The notes: a model not told the origin generated them from the letters alone. 64,000 nt of DNA from an uncultured Clostridia bacterium (GCA_946498095.1 CAMMMX010000012.1:1-64000); one strand, 5' to 3'; shown: positions 27,358-35,823, counted from the first letter of the stretch. Made by a program: numbers and translations.

Positions 27358-27710
27358 TTCAGCAGTAACCTCAATCCGGATAGAATAATAACCAGGCCGA
27401 AGATGCGTTTCACCCATACGTTCGACAGCTTTTTGAGAAGCAGGCTGCCTGCGATTGCGCCGGCCAGCCCACCGGGAATGTAAACCCAACTTTGATGCAG
27501 GTCTATGGTACCGGTAAACAGATAAATCACTGTGGTAGCGAGCGTAAAAGGCAGGATGATGGCAATCGATGTCGCGTGTGCCTTTTTGGGTTCCAGACCA
27601 GCTTTTTGCAACATCGGTACGGCAATGACGCCGCCGCCGGCGCCGAACAGTCCGTTCAGAACGCCGCAGAAAAATCCCAGAAACAGCGTATATATCCTTT
27701 TCAAATGCAT
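27354..27710 (-). CDS. TauE/SafE-family half transporter, first of a pair
   Basis: 118-aa membrane protein with the TSUP repeat GLFGAGGGVIAVPMLQ and about four helices. It corresponds to one half of a full-length TauE/SafE protein, the other half being the overlapping downstream gene. ATG 27710 is only one base after AAGGTGG, whereas TTG 27704 lies seven bases after it, so translation may begin two codons later. A TATAAT on the minus strand at 27750-27755 may be the -10 element, with a poor -35. Confidence 0.82.
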   Translation of the reverse strand: MHLKRIYTLFLGFFCGVLNGLFGAGGGVIAVPMLQKAGLEPKKAHATSIAIILPFTLATTVIYLFTGTIDLHQSWVYIPGGLAGAIAGSLLLKKLSNVWVKRIFGLVIILSGLRLLLK

Positions 27711-27768
27711 CCCACCTTTCCGATCCTTAGTATACGGGGCAACAGCGCTATTATACGGGGGCGTCTCC

Positions 27769-27797
27769 TTGTATTACGCAGAAATCTATGCTATAAT
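27769..27797 (+). promoter_or_regulatory. Promoter of the methyltransferase gene
   Basis: -35 TTGTAT (27769-27774), 17-bp spacer, -10 TATAAT (27792-27797), 40 bases before the start codon. Confidence 0.8.
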
Positions 27798-27836
27798 TAC
27801 CATTAGAGGATACAGGGCGGAGAAGGAGGATACAAA

Positions 27837-28613
27837 ATGGGGATACGTGAAAATTATACCAAATTGAATGCTGAGACCTGGGATAAGTGGGCAGAGGACG
27901 GTATTGAGTGGTCCATTCCGATTTCGCATGAAATGTACGAGGCTGCTTTGAGAGGGGAATGGAAGGTCTTCCTAACCCCTTCCAAACGGATGCCGCGGGA
28001 ATGGCTTGGACGGATTGAAGGGCTTAAAATCTTAGGGCTTGCTAGCGGAGGCGGACAACAAATGCCGCTTTTCACAGCTATGGGGGCTGTCTGTACGGTA
28101 TTTGATAATTCCAAGGTTCAGCTGGAGCGGGAGCACGAAGTCGCTTTGCGGGAGGGATACCAGATCCGCACCGTAAAAGGGGATATGACTCAGCGTCTTC
28201 CGTTTGAAGATGCATGCTTTGATGTTGTTTTTCATCCTATTTCCAATTGTTACATTGAGGATGTTTTTCATGTCTGGCGGGAATGCTACCGTGTTTTGAA
28301 AAAGGGCGGTGTTCTATTGGCGAACTTTGACAACGGTATGAATTTCCTTTTTGACGATGATGGGACATTACCGCTTGTTGCTAAAAACAAGCTTCCCTAC
28401 AACCCGCTCCAACAGGGGGAAGAGGCCTGCCGACAGATGGTGGAAAAGGGAGAGGGGATTCAGTTTTCCCATTCTTTAGAGGAAAACATCGGCGGACAGC
28501 TTGCAGCCGGGTTCCGGTTAACCAATCTTTATGAGGATCGAGATCGTGAATGGGGAGTCGTTCGCGCATACACACCGCAGTATATTGCAACTAGGGCGGT
28601 CAAACCTTTGTAA
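27837..28613 (+). CDS. Class I SAM-dependent methyltransferase
   Basis: 258 aa. The SAM-binding motif I reads ILGLASGGGQQMPLFTAMGA (about 64-83), followed by an acidic VFDNS at the end of beta-2, KGDMTQRLPFEDACFDVVFH (motif II-III) and LKKGGVLLANFDN. It is the methyltransferase-11 type often annotated in gut Clostridia, with the N-terminal NYTKLNAETWDKWAEDGIEWS. Target unknown. AGGAGG seven bases before ATG 27837. Transcribed from its own promoter, divergent from the TSUP pair. Confidence 0.88.
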   Translation: MGIRENYTKLNAETWDKWAEDGIEWSIPISHEMYEAALRGEWKVFLTPSKRMPREWLGRIEGLKILGLASGGGQQMPLFTAMGAVCTVFDNSKVQLEREHEVALREGYQIRTVKGDMTQRLPFEDACFDVVFHPISNCYIEDVFHVWRECYRVLKKGGVLLANFDNGMNFLFDDDGTLPLVAKNKLPYNPLQQGEEACRQMVEKGEGIQFSHSLEENIGGQLAAGFRLTNLYEDRDREWGVVRAYTPQYIATRAVKPL

Positions 28614-28667
28614 TTCAGGCTTGGGTGTCTCAGTATTCGTAAAAGGATGGGATGTGAGGCGTCACAA

Positions 28668-29589
28668 ATGATGGCAACCTATCAAAAAGCACAGAACTTT
28701 ATCTATAGGAACGCTCGGCCCCTTGATTTGGCAAGGTGGCAGTATCATTTTGAAAACGGGAGTAAGGAAGGGGTTTTAACGGCGTTATCCTATTATCAAA
28801 ACAGGGACGGTGGTTTCGGCTATGCGCTGGAAGCAGATGCATGGAATCCGAATTCCTCCCCCATACAGACTTGGGCTGCAACGGAAATCCTTCGTGAAAT
28901 CGCATTTCAGGATCAAGAACATCCGATCATACAAGGGATATTGAAGTATCTGAACAGTGGGAAGGACTTTAACGGGGAATTCTGGTATACCGTAGTCAGA
29001 AGCAATCAGGACTATCCGCATGCTCCGTGGTGGCATAGCGACAGGCGACAGTACCTTTCATGATGACTATAACCCTACAGCATGTCTGGCGGGGTTTATA
29101 GTACGTTTTGCAGATAAGGGCAGCCAGTTGTTTCAGCTCGGTTCCCTTATTGCCAGAGATGCTGTTGTACAGCTTCTCAAGGCTGAAAGTATCCATGACA
29201 TGCATACGACGCTCTGTTACATCCGGCTGATGCAGTATTTGGAAGAAGCCGATGCAACAAGTTTGGTGGATTACCCGGCGTTCAAGCGTAAGCTGATGGA
29301 TGTGGTAAGGCAGTTGATCACACAGGACACTTCCATATGGGAGGAAAGCTACATCTGTCGGCCTTCGCAATTTTTCCAAACGAATGATAGTATTTTTTAT
29401 GATGACAATCGAATGCTTGCAGACTATGAATGTAGCTTTATCATCAAAACGCAGCGGAACGACGGGTCATGGGAGATTCCGTGGTGTTGGTCGGACTATC
29501 CTGAGCAATGGGCAATCAGTAAGAATTGGTGGAAGTCGAACGGCATTATCCAGAACCTGCTGTATCTTCGCGGTTTAGGAAAACTGTAA
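28668..29589 (+). pseudogene. Frameshifted gene for an alpha/alpha-toroid-like (prenyltransferase-type) protein
   Basis: Two overlapping reading frames join into one protein of about 307 aa. The first ends ..[10 protein letters not shown] and the second resumes [19 protein letters not shown]. One extra A near 29040 (gac-A-ggc) explains the shift, because removing it restores an uninterrupted reading [16 protein letters not shown]. Repeats such as [18 protein letters not shown] and TQRNDGSWEIPWCW resemble the QW-type repeats of terpene-cyclase/prenyltransferase toroid proteins; the function is unknown. Start ATG 28668 after GAGG. Either a young pseudogene or a sequencing error, since both halves look otherwise intact. 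Confidence 0.75.
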
Positions 29590-29763
29590 TTGTAGTTCCT
29601 CAAAAGCCTGATTGGATTCCTTTACAAGAAAAACGTATTCTCATATTTTTGTCCTTGTTCATGGCAAAAGCTACTCTCAAGTACTCAAAAGTATTGTGAT
29701 TGAACAGTACAGACCAATGTTTACCTACAATCTAAGCATGTTGCGCACCTTCTTTCATGCAAT

Positions 29764-30204
29764 TTACAAAACCAATTCCATCACTAAAAAATGATTGTCC
29801 CATTGCGATTTTTTTCTTTCAATAAATCCGCATTGCGTATATATTTTTCTTGCGAATTCATTGCTGTGATGCACTTGGATCTGGACTACATTTGATCTCC
29901 TCTCGCGTCTAAATTTATCGATAATCGCTTCTACTGCTAACTTACCATAACCGCGCTTCTGAAAGTCGTCTGCAATAAATAAATTTGTGAATGAATATGG
30001 ATGAGTTTCTGTAGGAAACACTCTGACTATGACCAATCCAACAATCGTTTCATTCGAACGAATTGCATAAGCGAGAGAATCATCGCGATAAAGATATGCT
30101 TCTGCCAAAACACTTTCAGCATTTCCTACAAAACGACAGTTTTCCCGTTTCAAAGAAATACATTCATTAAAATTTGTTGCATTTACTTCTTGCAAATTAA
30201 CCAT
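29764..30204 (-). CDS. GNAT-family N-acetyltransferase
   Basis: 146 aa. The acetyl-CoA-binding motif A is FIADDFQKRGYGKLAVEAII (Q/RxxGxG/A as KRGYGK), with FARKIYTQCGFIERKK as motif B; the arrangement resembles spermine/spermidine acetyltransferases of Firmicutes (PaiA/BltD-like). The substrate is not certain. GGAGGG lies upstream of ATG 30204 at the long end of accepted spacing. The gene is clearly richer in A+T than the housekeeping genes, fitting an acquired segment. Confidence 0.85.
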   Translation of the reverse strand: MVNLQEVNATNFNECISLKRENCRFVGNAESVLAEAYLYRDDSLAYAIRSNETIVGLVIVRVFPTETHPYSFTNLFIADDFQKRGYGKLAVEAIIDKFRRERRSNVVQIQVHHSNEFARKIYTQCGFIERKKSQWDNHFLVMELVL

Positions 30205-30251
30205 TTTACTTTTTTCCCTCCAATTGATTCTATTTAAATCTCTTTATTTGG

Positions 30252-30500
30252 TTAAAGATAACGTTTCATAAAGGAAAAAGTATCAACATGAACCACATCC
30301 ATAGATAGCCGGTGTGTGCATAGTTTTGGTAGCACTTCTCCCGTGAGTTTTACAATCCATATTCCGGATTCCATGACGTCTTCCTTGATAAAGAACGCCA
30401 TCGTTTCTTTTTCATTCTACCAATCCTGCAAGCATTCATCCTCCAGTGGTACTCTGTCCTCAGTGACTTCAATGTGTTCATATTCTGAAAGAGAAAATGG
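30252..30500 (-). pseudogene. Remnant of an unknown gene with an in-frame stop
   Basis: The minus-strand reading runs SLSEYEHIEVTEDRVPLEDE, a TAG stop at 30417-30419, then NEKETMAFFIKEDVMESG..IWIVKLTGEVLPKL and ends at 30252. Composition and the acidic, well-ordered sequence on both sides of the stop look like true coding sequence. There is no start codon and a TGA lies directly upstream, so only a 3' portion remains. The family is not recognised. Confidence 0.55.
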
Positions 30501-30689
30501 TCAGAAACAAATGATGCTATCATGTAAATCCCGGCTTCTCTTGGTGATTTTTCATATGGAACTCATGAAGCTATTTTACACAATAACATAAATTGATAAA
30601 AGTTTCAATGAATTTTGGCGCAAGTTTTTGATTTCTGAAAGACACCATTGAGATCTGCCCCGGAAGGTTAGATATCAAAAGAAATAGGA
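30501..30689. other. Intergenic, no gene recognised
   Basis: AT-rich sequence between two gene remnants on opposite strands; nothing else is supported. Confidence 0.4.
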
Positions 30690-30874
30690 AGATCGATCTA
30701 TGAGACGCTTCCTCCACAGGAATTTTGTAAAGAGTCACATATCTGGAGGCATTAAGCGACAACGAAAAGCTTCCTTTTTTACGTGATAAAATCAAAAAAG
30801 ATTATGGAAGCCTCAAGACCTACGAATTTCTAAATGCCATGCGGACCCGCTCAAAAGCTGAAATCTGCCCTTGA
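30690..30874 (+). pseudogene. Remnant of an unknown gene with frameshifts
   Basis: The frame ending at 30874 reads VTYLEALSDNEKLPFLRD then KIKKDYGSLKTYEFLNAMR, with a plausible N-terminal part YETLPPQEFCKES in another frame just upstream (about 30697-30735). Stops and a shift separate the parts. Too short and broken to assign; it resembles coding sequence by composition only. Confidence 0.45.
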
Positions 30875-30931
30875 TACAGCAAAATCTTGTGTTTGAGCGA
30901 CGTCCCTAACGCCCCAGTGGAAATAGAATGG

Positions 30932-30960
30932 TTGACGTTTCAGCATATTTCTGTTATTAT
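30932..30960 (+). promoter_or_regulatory. Promoter of bioY
   Basis: -35 TTGACG (30932-30937), 17-bp spacer, -10 TATTAT (30955-30960), about 40 bases before the bioY start. No BirA-type TTGTTAAC palindrome was seen beside it. Confidence 0.75.
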
Positions 30961-30998
30961 TTTATGGAAGCAAATTTTCAGAACAGGTGGTACACACT

Positions 30999-31559
30999 AT
31001 GGAATCTCATGTAAAAGGCGCCGTTCCGAAGAAAACTCTTGATATTGTCTATATTGGTGTTTTCGCAGCCATTATTGCAGTCTGTTCCTGGATTTCTATC
31101 CCAGCAACTATTCCATTTACGCTGCAAACAATGGGAGTTTTTACTGCGGTGGGCCTTTTGGGTGGCAAAAGAGGAACTTTGTCAGTTTTGATTTATATTC
31201 TTCTTGGGGCTATCGGAATGCCTGTATTTGCGGGATTTTCAGGCGGAGTCGGTATTATTCTGGGAACAACCGGGGGCTATATCGTAGGTTTTTTATTTTC
31301 CGCTTTGCTTATGTGGGGAATGGAAAAAGCATTTGGTAGAGGTAAAATTACGCTGATTATTTCTATGGTAGTAGGGCTTTTGGTATGCTATGCCTTCGGG
31401 ACAGTGTGGTATATGATTGTATACACGCATAATTCGGGAGCCATTGGATTGTCTGCTGTTTTGGGAGGGTGTGTCATTCCATTTATTATACCGGATTTCA
31501 TAAAGATTGCGGTTGCTTTTCTTTTGACAAACAGACTGAAGAAGGTGTTGTCATGGTAA
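30999..31559 (+). CDS. bioY: Biotin transporter BioY (ECF S component)
   Basis: Substrate-binding membrane subunit of an energy-coupling-factor biotin transporter, 186 aa with about six helices. Family marks: FAAIIAVCSWISIPATIPFTLQTMGVFTAVGLLGGKRGTLSVLIYILLGAIGMPVFAGFSGG and TTGGYIVGF. The start was set at ATG 30999, eight bases after AGGTGG. The ECF ATPase/T subunits are not nearby; they are normally shared and encoded elsewhere. It overlaps the DUF1284 gene by 7 bp. AT-rich relative to the housekeeping genes. Confidence 0.93.
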   Translation: MESHVKGAVPKKTLDIVYIGVFAAIIAVCSWISIPATIPFTLQTMGVFTAVGLLGGKRGTLSVLIYILLGAIGMPVFAGFSGGVGIILGTTGGYIVGFLFSALLMWGMEKAFGRGKITLIISMVVGLLVCYAFGTVWYMIVYTHNSGAIGLSAVLGGCVIPFIIPDFIKIAVAFLLTNRLKKVLSW

Positions 31560-31951
31560 AGGAACGGATCGAATTAAGGGCGCATCACGGGATGTGTTTG
31601 ACCTTTTTTGAAGGAAAAGGTTATAGTAAAGGTTTTACCGAACATATGCAAAGTATTTATGATACAATGAAGGATAATCCCGAGCTGAAAGTTGTAATAA
31701 AAGAAGATATTATTTGTCAAAAATGTCCCAATTTACATAAAGGCTACTGCAAAACGAAGGAGTTAGTCCAAGGATATGATCGGCGGGTGTTGTCCCATTG
31801 TGGGTTAAAAGAAAATGTAGAAATCTCTTGGGAGAAATTTTCAAATCTTGTCATAGAAAACATTATTGTGTCAGGCAAAAGAAAAAGCATATGCGGAAAT
31901 TGCCAGTGGACAAAAATTTGTGAGTCGAAAGAACGAATATTTTTGAAATAA
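31553..31951 (+). CDS. DUF1284 cysteine-rich protein
   Basis: 132 aa. Begins ELRAHHGMCLTFFEGKGYSKGF, the conserved N-terminus of DUF1284, then IICQKCPNL, GYCKTKE, LSHCGL and ICGNCQWTKICES, giving spaced Cys residues suited to an iron-sulfur cluster or zinc. The function of the family is unknown. GAAGGTG precedes ATG 31553, inside the end of bioY, so the two are translationally coupled; a link to biotin or to an Fe-S process is only inference from this. Confidence 0.88.
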   Translation: MVKERIELRAHHGMCLTFFEGKGYSKGFTEHMQSIYDTMKDNPELKVVIKEDIICQKCPNLHKGYCKTKELVQGYDRRVLSHCGLKENVEISWEKFSNLVIENIIVSGKRKSICGNCQWTKICESKERIFLK

Positions 31952-31969
31952 CCCTATGTATAATAGAAT

Positions 31970-32205
31970 CAAGCAAAGCATGGTACACTTGTTCAACGAA
32001 AAATCAATATTCCCCCGGCTTCACCGGGGGGGTTATTTCGTGTGCGGGCGAAGTCCGATGTGGATAGCAACACGTGTCACGTAAGTGCGATTTGGTTTTT
32101 CGTTTGCAGTTGTCAGACCGCCAACTTATTCTACGACAATAGGGGTTCTTTTCTACCCCCGCGACATGAGTCTTCTTTTGAATCACTTGCCCAGCGAGTG
32201 TTTTT
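31970..32205 (+). ncRNA. Candidate structured RNA ending at an intrinsic terminator
   Basis: A 13-bp pairing (31995-32007 with 32092-32104, one G-U) encloses a CCCCCGG-CTTCA-CCGGGGG hairpin (32012-32030) and further small stems. A GGGGT/ACCCC hairpin follows near 32142-32159. The segment ends in CACTTG-CCCAG-CGAGTG plus TTTTT (32184-32205), a textbook terminator. A TATAAT sits at 31959-31964 but with no good -35, so it may instead be a 3' UTR structure of the bioY-DUF1284 unit. It matched none of the RNA families I could recall (RNase P, SRP, 6S, tmRNA). Confidence 0.4.
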
Positions 32206-32420
32206 CTTTATTTATACTTAAAATAAGCGAGCAGAACGGGGGATTGTTATGAGCAATGTGATGAAAATGGTTGATGAAACATACTTGCACAGGATGTGGT
32301 AGAAGTATTGTAATTCTGCCCCTTTTCAGACGAATTTGAAGAAGATGAATAGAATAGGGCGGTTTTTATATTGTGGAGTAAATTCTACAATGTTACAGGT
32401 TTTAATTGTATATCAAACGA
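32206..32420. other. Intergenic, only a doubtful short peptide frame
   Basis: A GGGGGA ribosome-binding-like site precedes ATG 32249, but the frame stops after 17 codons. A different frame just after it reads CTGCGRSIVILP, hinting at a broken zinc-ribbon gene. No firm call. Confidence 0.35.
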
Positions 32421-32464
32421 AACAAAAAAACACAACATGAGAGTTTAACTCTACCATGCTGTGC
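32421..32464 (-). terminator. Terminator of tRNA-Ala
   Basis: On the minus strand CACAGCATG and CATGTTGTG pair (one G-U) with an inner GAG/CTC extension, followed by TTTTTTT. It lies a few bases beyond the tRNA 3' end. Confidence 0.85.
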
Positions 32465-32470
32465 TTTTTC

Positions 32471-32546
32471 TGGTGGAGACGAAGAGGATCGAACTCTCGA
32501 CCTTACGGATGCGAACCGTACGCTCTCCCAGCTGAGCTACGCCCCC
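32471..32546 (-). tRNA. tRNA-Ala (anticodon CGC), CCA encoded
   Basis: A 73-nt cloverleaf plus encoded CCA. Acceptor stem GGGGGCG/CGTCTCC contains the G3-U70 wobble that identifies alanine tRNA, the discriminator is A, the anticodon stem TACGG/CCGTA holds the loop TTCGCAT with anticodon CGC (reads GCG), and the T arm is GAGAG-TTCGATC-CTCTT (one G-T pair). It has its own promoter and terminator and lies at the edge of the AT-rich accessory stretch. Confidence 0.95.
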
Positions 32547-32587
32547 ACAATGTAAAATATTTTATCTGCTTTTGAACTTGCTTATAT

Positions 32588-32616
32588 ATTATAGCATGCT
32601 TTTCAAGAGAATGCAA
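32588..32616 (-). promoter_or_regulatory. Promoter of tRNA-Ala
   Basis: On the minus strand: -35 TTGCAT (32611-32616), 17-bp spacer, -10 TATAAT (32588-32593). Confidence 0.8.
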
Positions 32617-32623
32617 GTACTTT

Positions 32624-32661
32624 TTTCAAAAAAATTGAGTCTGGGGTTTTATCCCAGACTC
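32624..32661 (-). terminator. Terminator of the ABC exporter operon
   Basis: On the minus strand GAGTCTGGG-ATAAAA-CCCAGACTC is a perfect 9-bp stem followed by AATTTTTTT, directly after the permease stop. Confidence 0.9.
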
Positions 32662-32669
32662 GTAAAAAC

Positions 32670-35600
32670 TCATTCGACTGATTTGAGGGATTCTACCATA
32701 CTGATTTTTTTCAGCCGGAAATGAAGTACGAAATTGACAATCAAAGTGAACGCGACTGTCAAAGCGGCGGAATACACAAAGCTCATCAAGTCAATATCCG
32801 GCGTGAACATAACGACATCCACCTCGGCGGTACGTACGACGAATTTTTCCAAAAAGACACCGGCCACCAGCCCAACTGCGATTCCCATGACGGTGCACAC
32901 CACATTCTCGCGGTAAATGTAAGCGGAAACTTCTTTGTCATAGAACCCTAGCACCTTGATGGTGGCAAGCTCCCGTATCCGTTCACTGACGTTGATGTTC
33001 ACCAGGTTGTATAGGACAACAAAGGCAAGTAGACCTGCGGAAACGATAATGACTAGAACGATGTAATTGAGGCTTGTTACAATATCCTTGAAGCTGTTCG
33101 CAATATCCGTAGAGAAGGAAACACCGAGGATATCCCCGTTTTCTACAAGCTGCTGGGCAAGTGTTTCCTGGACACCTTCGTCTTTGGCAATATTCAGCAA
33201 TGTGTAATTATAGGCTGGTTCCTCGCCAAAGAGCTGAACGTATAGATTCGGTGTGACATAGACGTAGTTCATTGTATAGTTTTCCGTGATACCGGATACG
33301 GGAATTTGGATTTGTTCTCCGTTCGTGTTCAACAAGGTGAAAGTGTCTCCGACAGACAAATCCAGCAGTCGGGCGAGTTTTTCATTGACGACGGCGCCTT
33401 CATCGGTAAGCGGTATCGTTTGACCGCTTTTGCGTTCCTGTAAAGCAATATAATGAGGAAGTTCCGATGTATCCTGTGGGACAAACAGATTGGCATTGAC
33501 AGTCTTGCGTCCGATGGACAAATCAAAGCTCTTTTGGTAGACGTATAACTGCTGTGTCACGTTAGGATTTCCACGCAACGTTTGTGCAAGTGTTGCCATT
33601 TCGTCAGAGGAGAGATCTTCCTGCACTGCAGCAATGGCGTCATATAGGAAAATGTCGGTAAACTGTGTCGTTGCAATGGAAGAGATGGCATATTTCAGGC
33701 CGAAACCCGTCAGCATCAGTCCTGTACAGCCGGCGATACCGATGACCGTCATCAGGACACGTTTTTTATAACGGAAGATGTTACGGGCTGTTACTTTTTT
33801 CACAAAGCCCAGGCGCTTCCAAATGAATGGAATGTACTCTAAAAAGACACGTTTTCCCGCTTTAGGCGAACGCGGACGCATTAGCTGGGCCGGCTGCGAC
33901 AAAAGTTCGGCGTAGCAGGCCGTCAACGCGGAGAGCGTTGTGCACAGGATCGCGACCAGTGTACACCAGAAAGCGTAATCCCAGCGGAAAGGTGCGGAAA
34001 TCTCCGGCATAATGTACATGATTCCATAGGCATCAAAAATGATACGGGGAAAGAGTTGGAAGCCGCATGTCAGGCCAATGACGCTGCCCAGGAAAGAAGC
34101 AGAGCCGGCGTAAAGGAGATATTTCAGCATAATGGCACCCTTGCCGTAACCAAGGGCTTTCAGGGTACCGATTTGGGTACGCTGCTCTTCTACCATGCGG
34201 GTCATGGTCGTGAGGCAGACCAGCACGGCGACGAGGATAAAGAAGACAGGGAAAACCTTTGCAACCGCATCGACACGTTCAGCGTCGGTGCCGAAGCCGG
34301 AATACCCAGGGTTTTGTGAACGATCGAGGACGTACCAGACTGGACGCTCCAGAGCGGCAATCTCCTGTTCGCTGTCGTTGATTTCCTGTTGTGCATCCCC
34401 CAACTCCTGATCGGTAGAAGCCTTTTTCTCGTTGTATTCGGCTTGCCCGGATGCAAGCTTTTGTTCGGCATCGGCAATTTCCGAGCGTGCTTGCTCAAGT
34501 TCTGTTTTGGACTGCTCCAGTGCTGCGGCGCCTTCATCCAACTGCGACTGCTTTTCAGCAAGGAGCCGCTCCGCGTCATCAAACTGTGTCAGCGCCTCTT
34601 CCTTACTGGCGGAGAGCTGTTCCATGCTTATGTCAAGCTCTGCACGTTCCTCCGCAATTGCCGCGGCTGCTTCTTCGGTTAGAAGTCCTTGCTGCTTCAG
34701 GGACGCTTCCTGTTCTTCGAGCTTGCGGTAGCCTTCGTTGATGGTCTGCTCTTGTTCCTGGAAGGTTTGTGTGGAGAGCTCCTTTTTCTGCGTCAATTCA
34801 TCTTGAGAAGTTTTGAGCTGATTGCGCCCTTCCACCAGTTCCGTTTCTTTTGACATGATCTCCGCTTCGCCGGCCGTCAGTTCATCCTTAGCAGCCTGCA
34901 GATCGGCGGCGCCCTGATCAAGCTCAGTCTGCGCCTTTAGTAGTTCCTCCTGCTGCTTTTGTTTCGCGTCGTCGAGTTTTTGTTTGGCTTCATCGAGCGC
35001 CTGGGTTGCTTCGTCGACGATTTCCTGGTAACGCTTGTCGGCGCGAATATCCGCGAAGTCCTCCAAAACATCCACCTTCGCGTCAATGGCGTCCTGATAA
35101 GCATCCGAGAAGGCTGACAATCCCTGTGTTGAATTCAAAGTCAGATAGAGGTCCGTATAAACATCTAAAACAAAATCGGACGATTCAACCATCATGAAGC
35201 AATCGATCGAGCCATCGCCAATGGAGCTGCTTCCACGTTCAAACGAGATGTATTGAGAAGACTGTACAATCCCAACAATGGTATAGGTATCGGTCGACAA
35301 CGTGTCGAGGATATCCGAATCCTCTTCTCCGGAGGACAGGGTGATTGTTTCACCGATGCGAAAGGAGGACGGGGTATGCGTCCCTTGTTCCACAACGCAT
35401 TCGCCTTCCTTTTCGGGAAGACGCCCCTCCAGCAGAGTCGGTTTGTTGATATGATTGTCTTGTAAGGATAGGATTTTTACAATGACTTCGTCACTGTCTC
35501 CGCATTTAGCAAATGCATCAGCAGAGTAGGCAGGCATCACATCCCGGACGTCATCGAGCGTACGTAATGCCTCTACGTCTTCTTGTGTGACACCGTAGGT

Positions 35601-35795
35601 GGATATCAGGCGGAAATCCATGAGGTTCGTATCACGGTAGTATTTGTCAGCGGTTTCCTTCATATCCGGACAGGCTGCCTTGACACCGGCAAAAAAGCCT
35701 GTCCCCAATACGATGATCAGGAAGATAGACAAAAATTTCCCGCGTGTTTTCCACATTTCCCGGAAAATATCCTTCAATAAGGCATGGTATTTCAA
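32670..35795 (-). CDS. ABC transporter permease with large extracytoplasmic coiled coil (FtsX/MacB type)
   Basis: 1041 aa. One helix near residues 18-38, then a long outside region: a MacB-like periplasmic core domain (about 45-250) and a heptad-rich coiled coil (about 250-470, rich in E, Q, A, L, K). Four helices with an FtsX domain (about 510-650), a second outside domain (about 690-890) and a second FtsX set (about 905-1030) follow. This is the layout of large single-chain permeases in Firmicutes that work with a MacB-type ATPase, thought to act mechanically on envelope substrates and not as a channel. The TTG start follows AGGAGG. Encoded 28 bases after its ATPase; no response regulator or kinase is adjacent. 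Confidence 0.88.
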   Translation of the reverse strand: MKYHALLKDIFREMWKTRGKFLSIFLIIVLGTGFFAGVKAACPDMKETADKYYRDTNLMDFRLISTYGVTQEDVEALRTLDDVRDVMPAYSADAFAKCGDSDEVIVKILSLQDNHINKPTLLEGRLPEKEGECVVEQGTHTPSSFRIGETITLSSGEEDSDILDTLSTDTYTIVGIVQSSQYISFERGSSSIGDGSIDCFMMVESSDFVLDVYTDLYLTLNSTQGLSAFSDAYQDAIDAKVDVLEDFADIRADKRYQEIVDEATQALDEAKQKLDDAKQKQQEELLKAQTELDQGAADLQAAKDELTAGEAEIMSKETELVEGRNQLKTSQDELTQKKELSTQTFQEQEQTINEGYRKLEEQEASLKQQGLLTEEAAAAIAEERAELDISMEQLSASKEEALTQFDDAERLLAEKQSQLDEGAAALEQSKTELEQARSEIADAEQKLASGQAEYNEKKASTDQELGDAQQEINDSEQEIAALERPVWYVLDRSQNPGYSGFGTDAERVDAVAKVFPVFFILVAVLVCLTTMTRMVEEQRTQIGTLKALGYGKGAIMLKYLLYAGSASFLGSVIGLTCGFQLFPRIIFDAYGIMYIMPEISAPFRWDYAFWCTLVAILCTTLSALTACYAELLSQPAQLMRPRSPKAGKRVFLEYIPFIWKRLGFVKKVTARNIFRYKKRVLMTVIGIAGCTGLMLTGFGLKYAISSIATTQFTDIFLYDAIAAVQEDLSSDEMATLAQTLRGNPNVTQQLYVYQKSFDLSIGRKTVNANLFVPQDTSELPHYIALQERKSGQTIPLTDEGAVVNEKLARLLDLSVGDTFTLLNTNGEQIQIPVSGITENYTMNYVYVTPNLYVQLFGEEPAYNYTLLNIAKDEGVQETLAQQLVENGDILGVSFSTDIANSFKDIVTSLNYIVLVIIVSAGLLAFVVLYNLVNINVSERIRELATIKVLGFYDKEVSAYIYRENVVCTVMGIAVGLVAGVFLEKFVVRTAEVDVVMFTPDIDLMSFVYSAALTVAFTLIVNFVLHFRLKKISMVESLKSVE

Positions 35796-35823
35796 AACGA
35801 TTTCCTCCTAATCCGGTTTAAAC

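Noticed and set aside
30316-30591. Plus-strand frame of 91 codons
   Set aside because: Low-complexity Ser-rich translation, antisense to the better supported decayed gene on the minus strand.
32004-32186. Minus-strand frame of 60 codons as a transposase fragment
   Set aside because: No TnpA or TnpB motif; the sequence is better explained by RNA-type stems on the plus strand.
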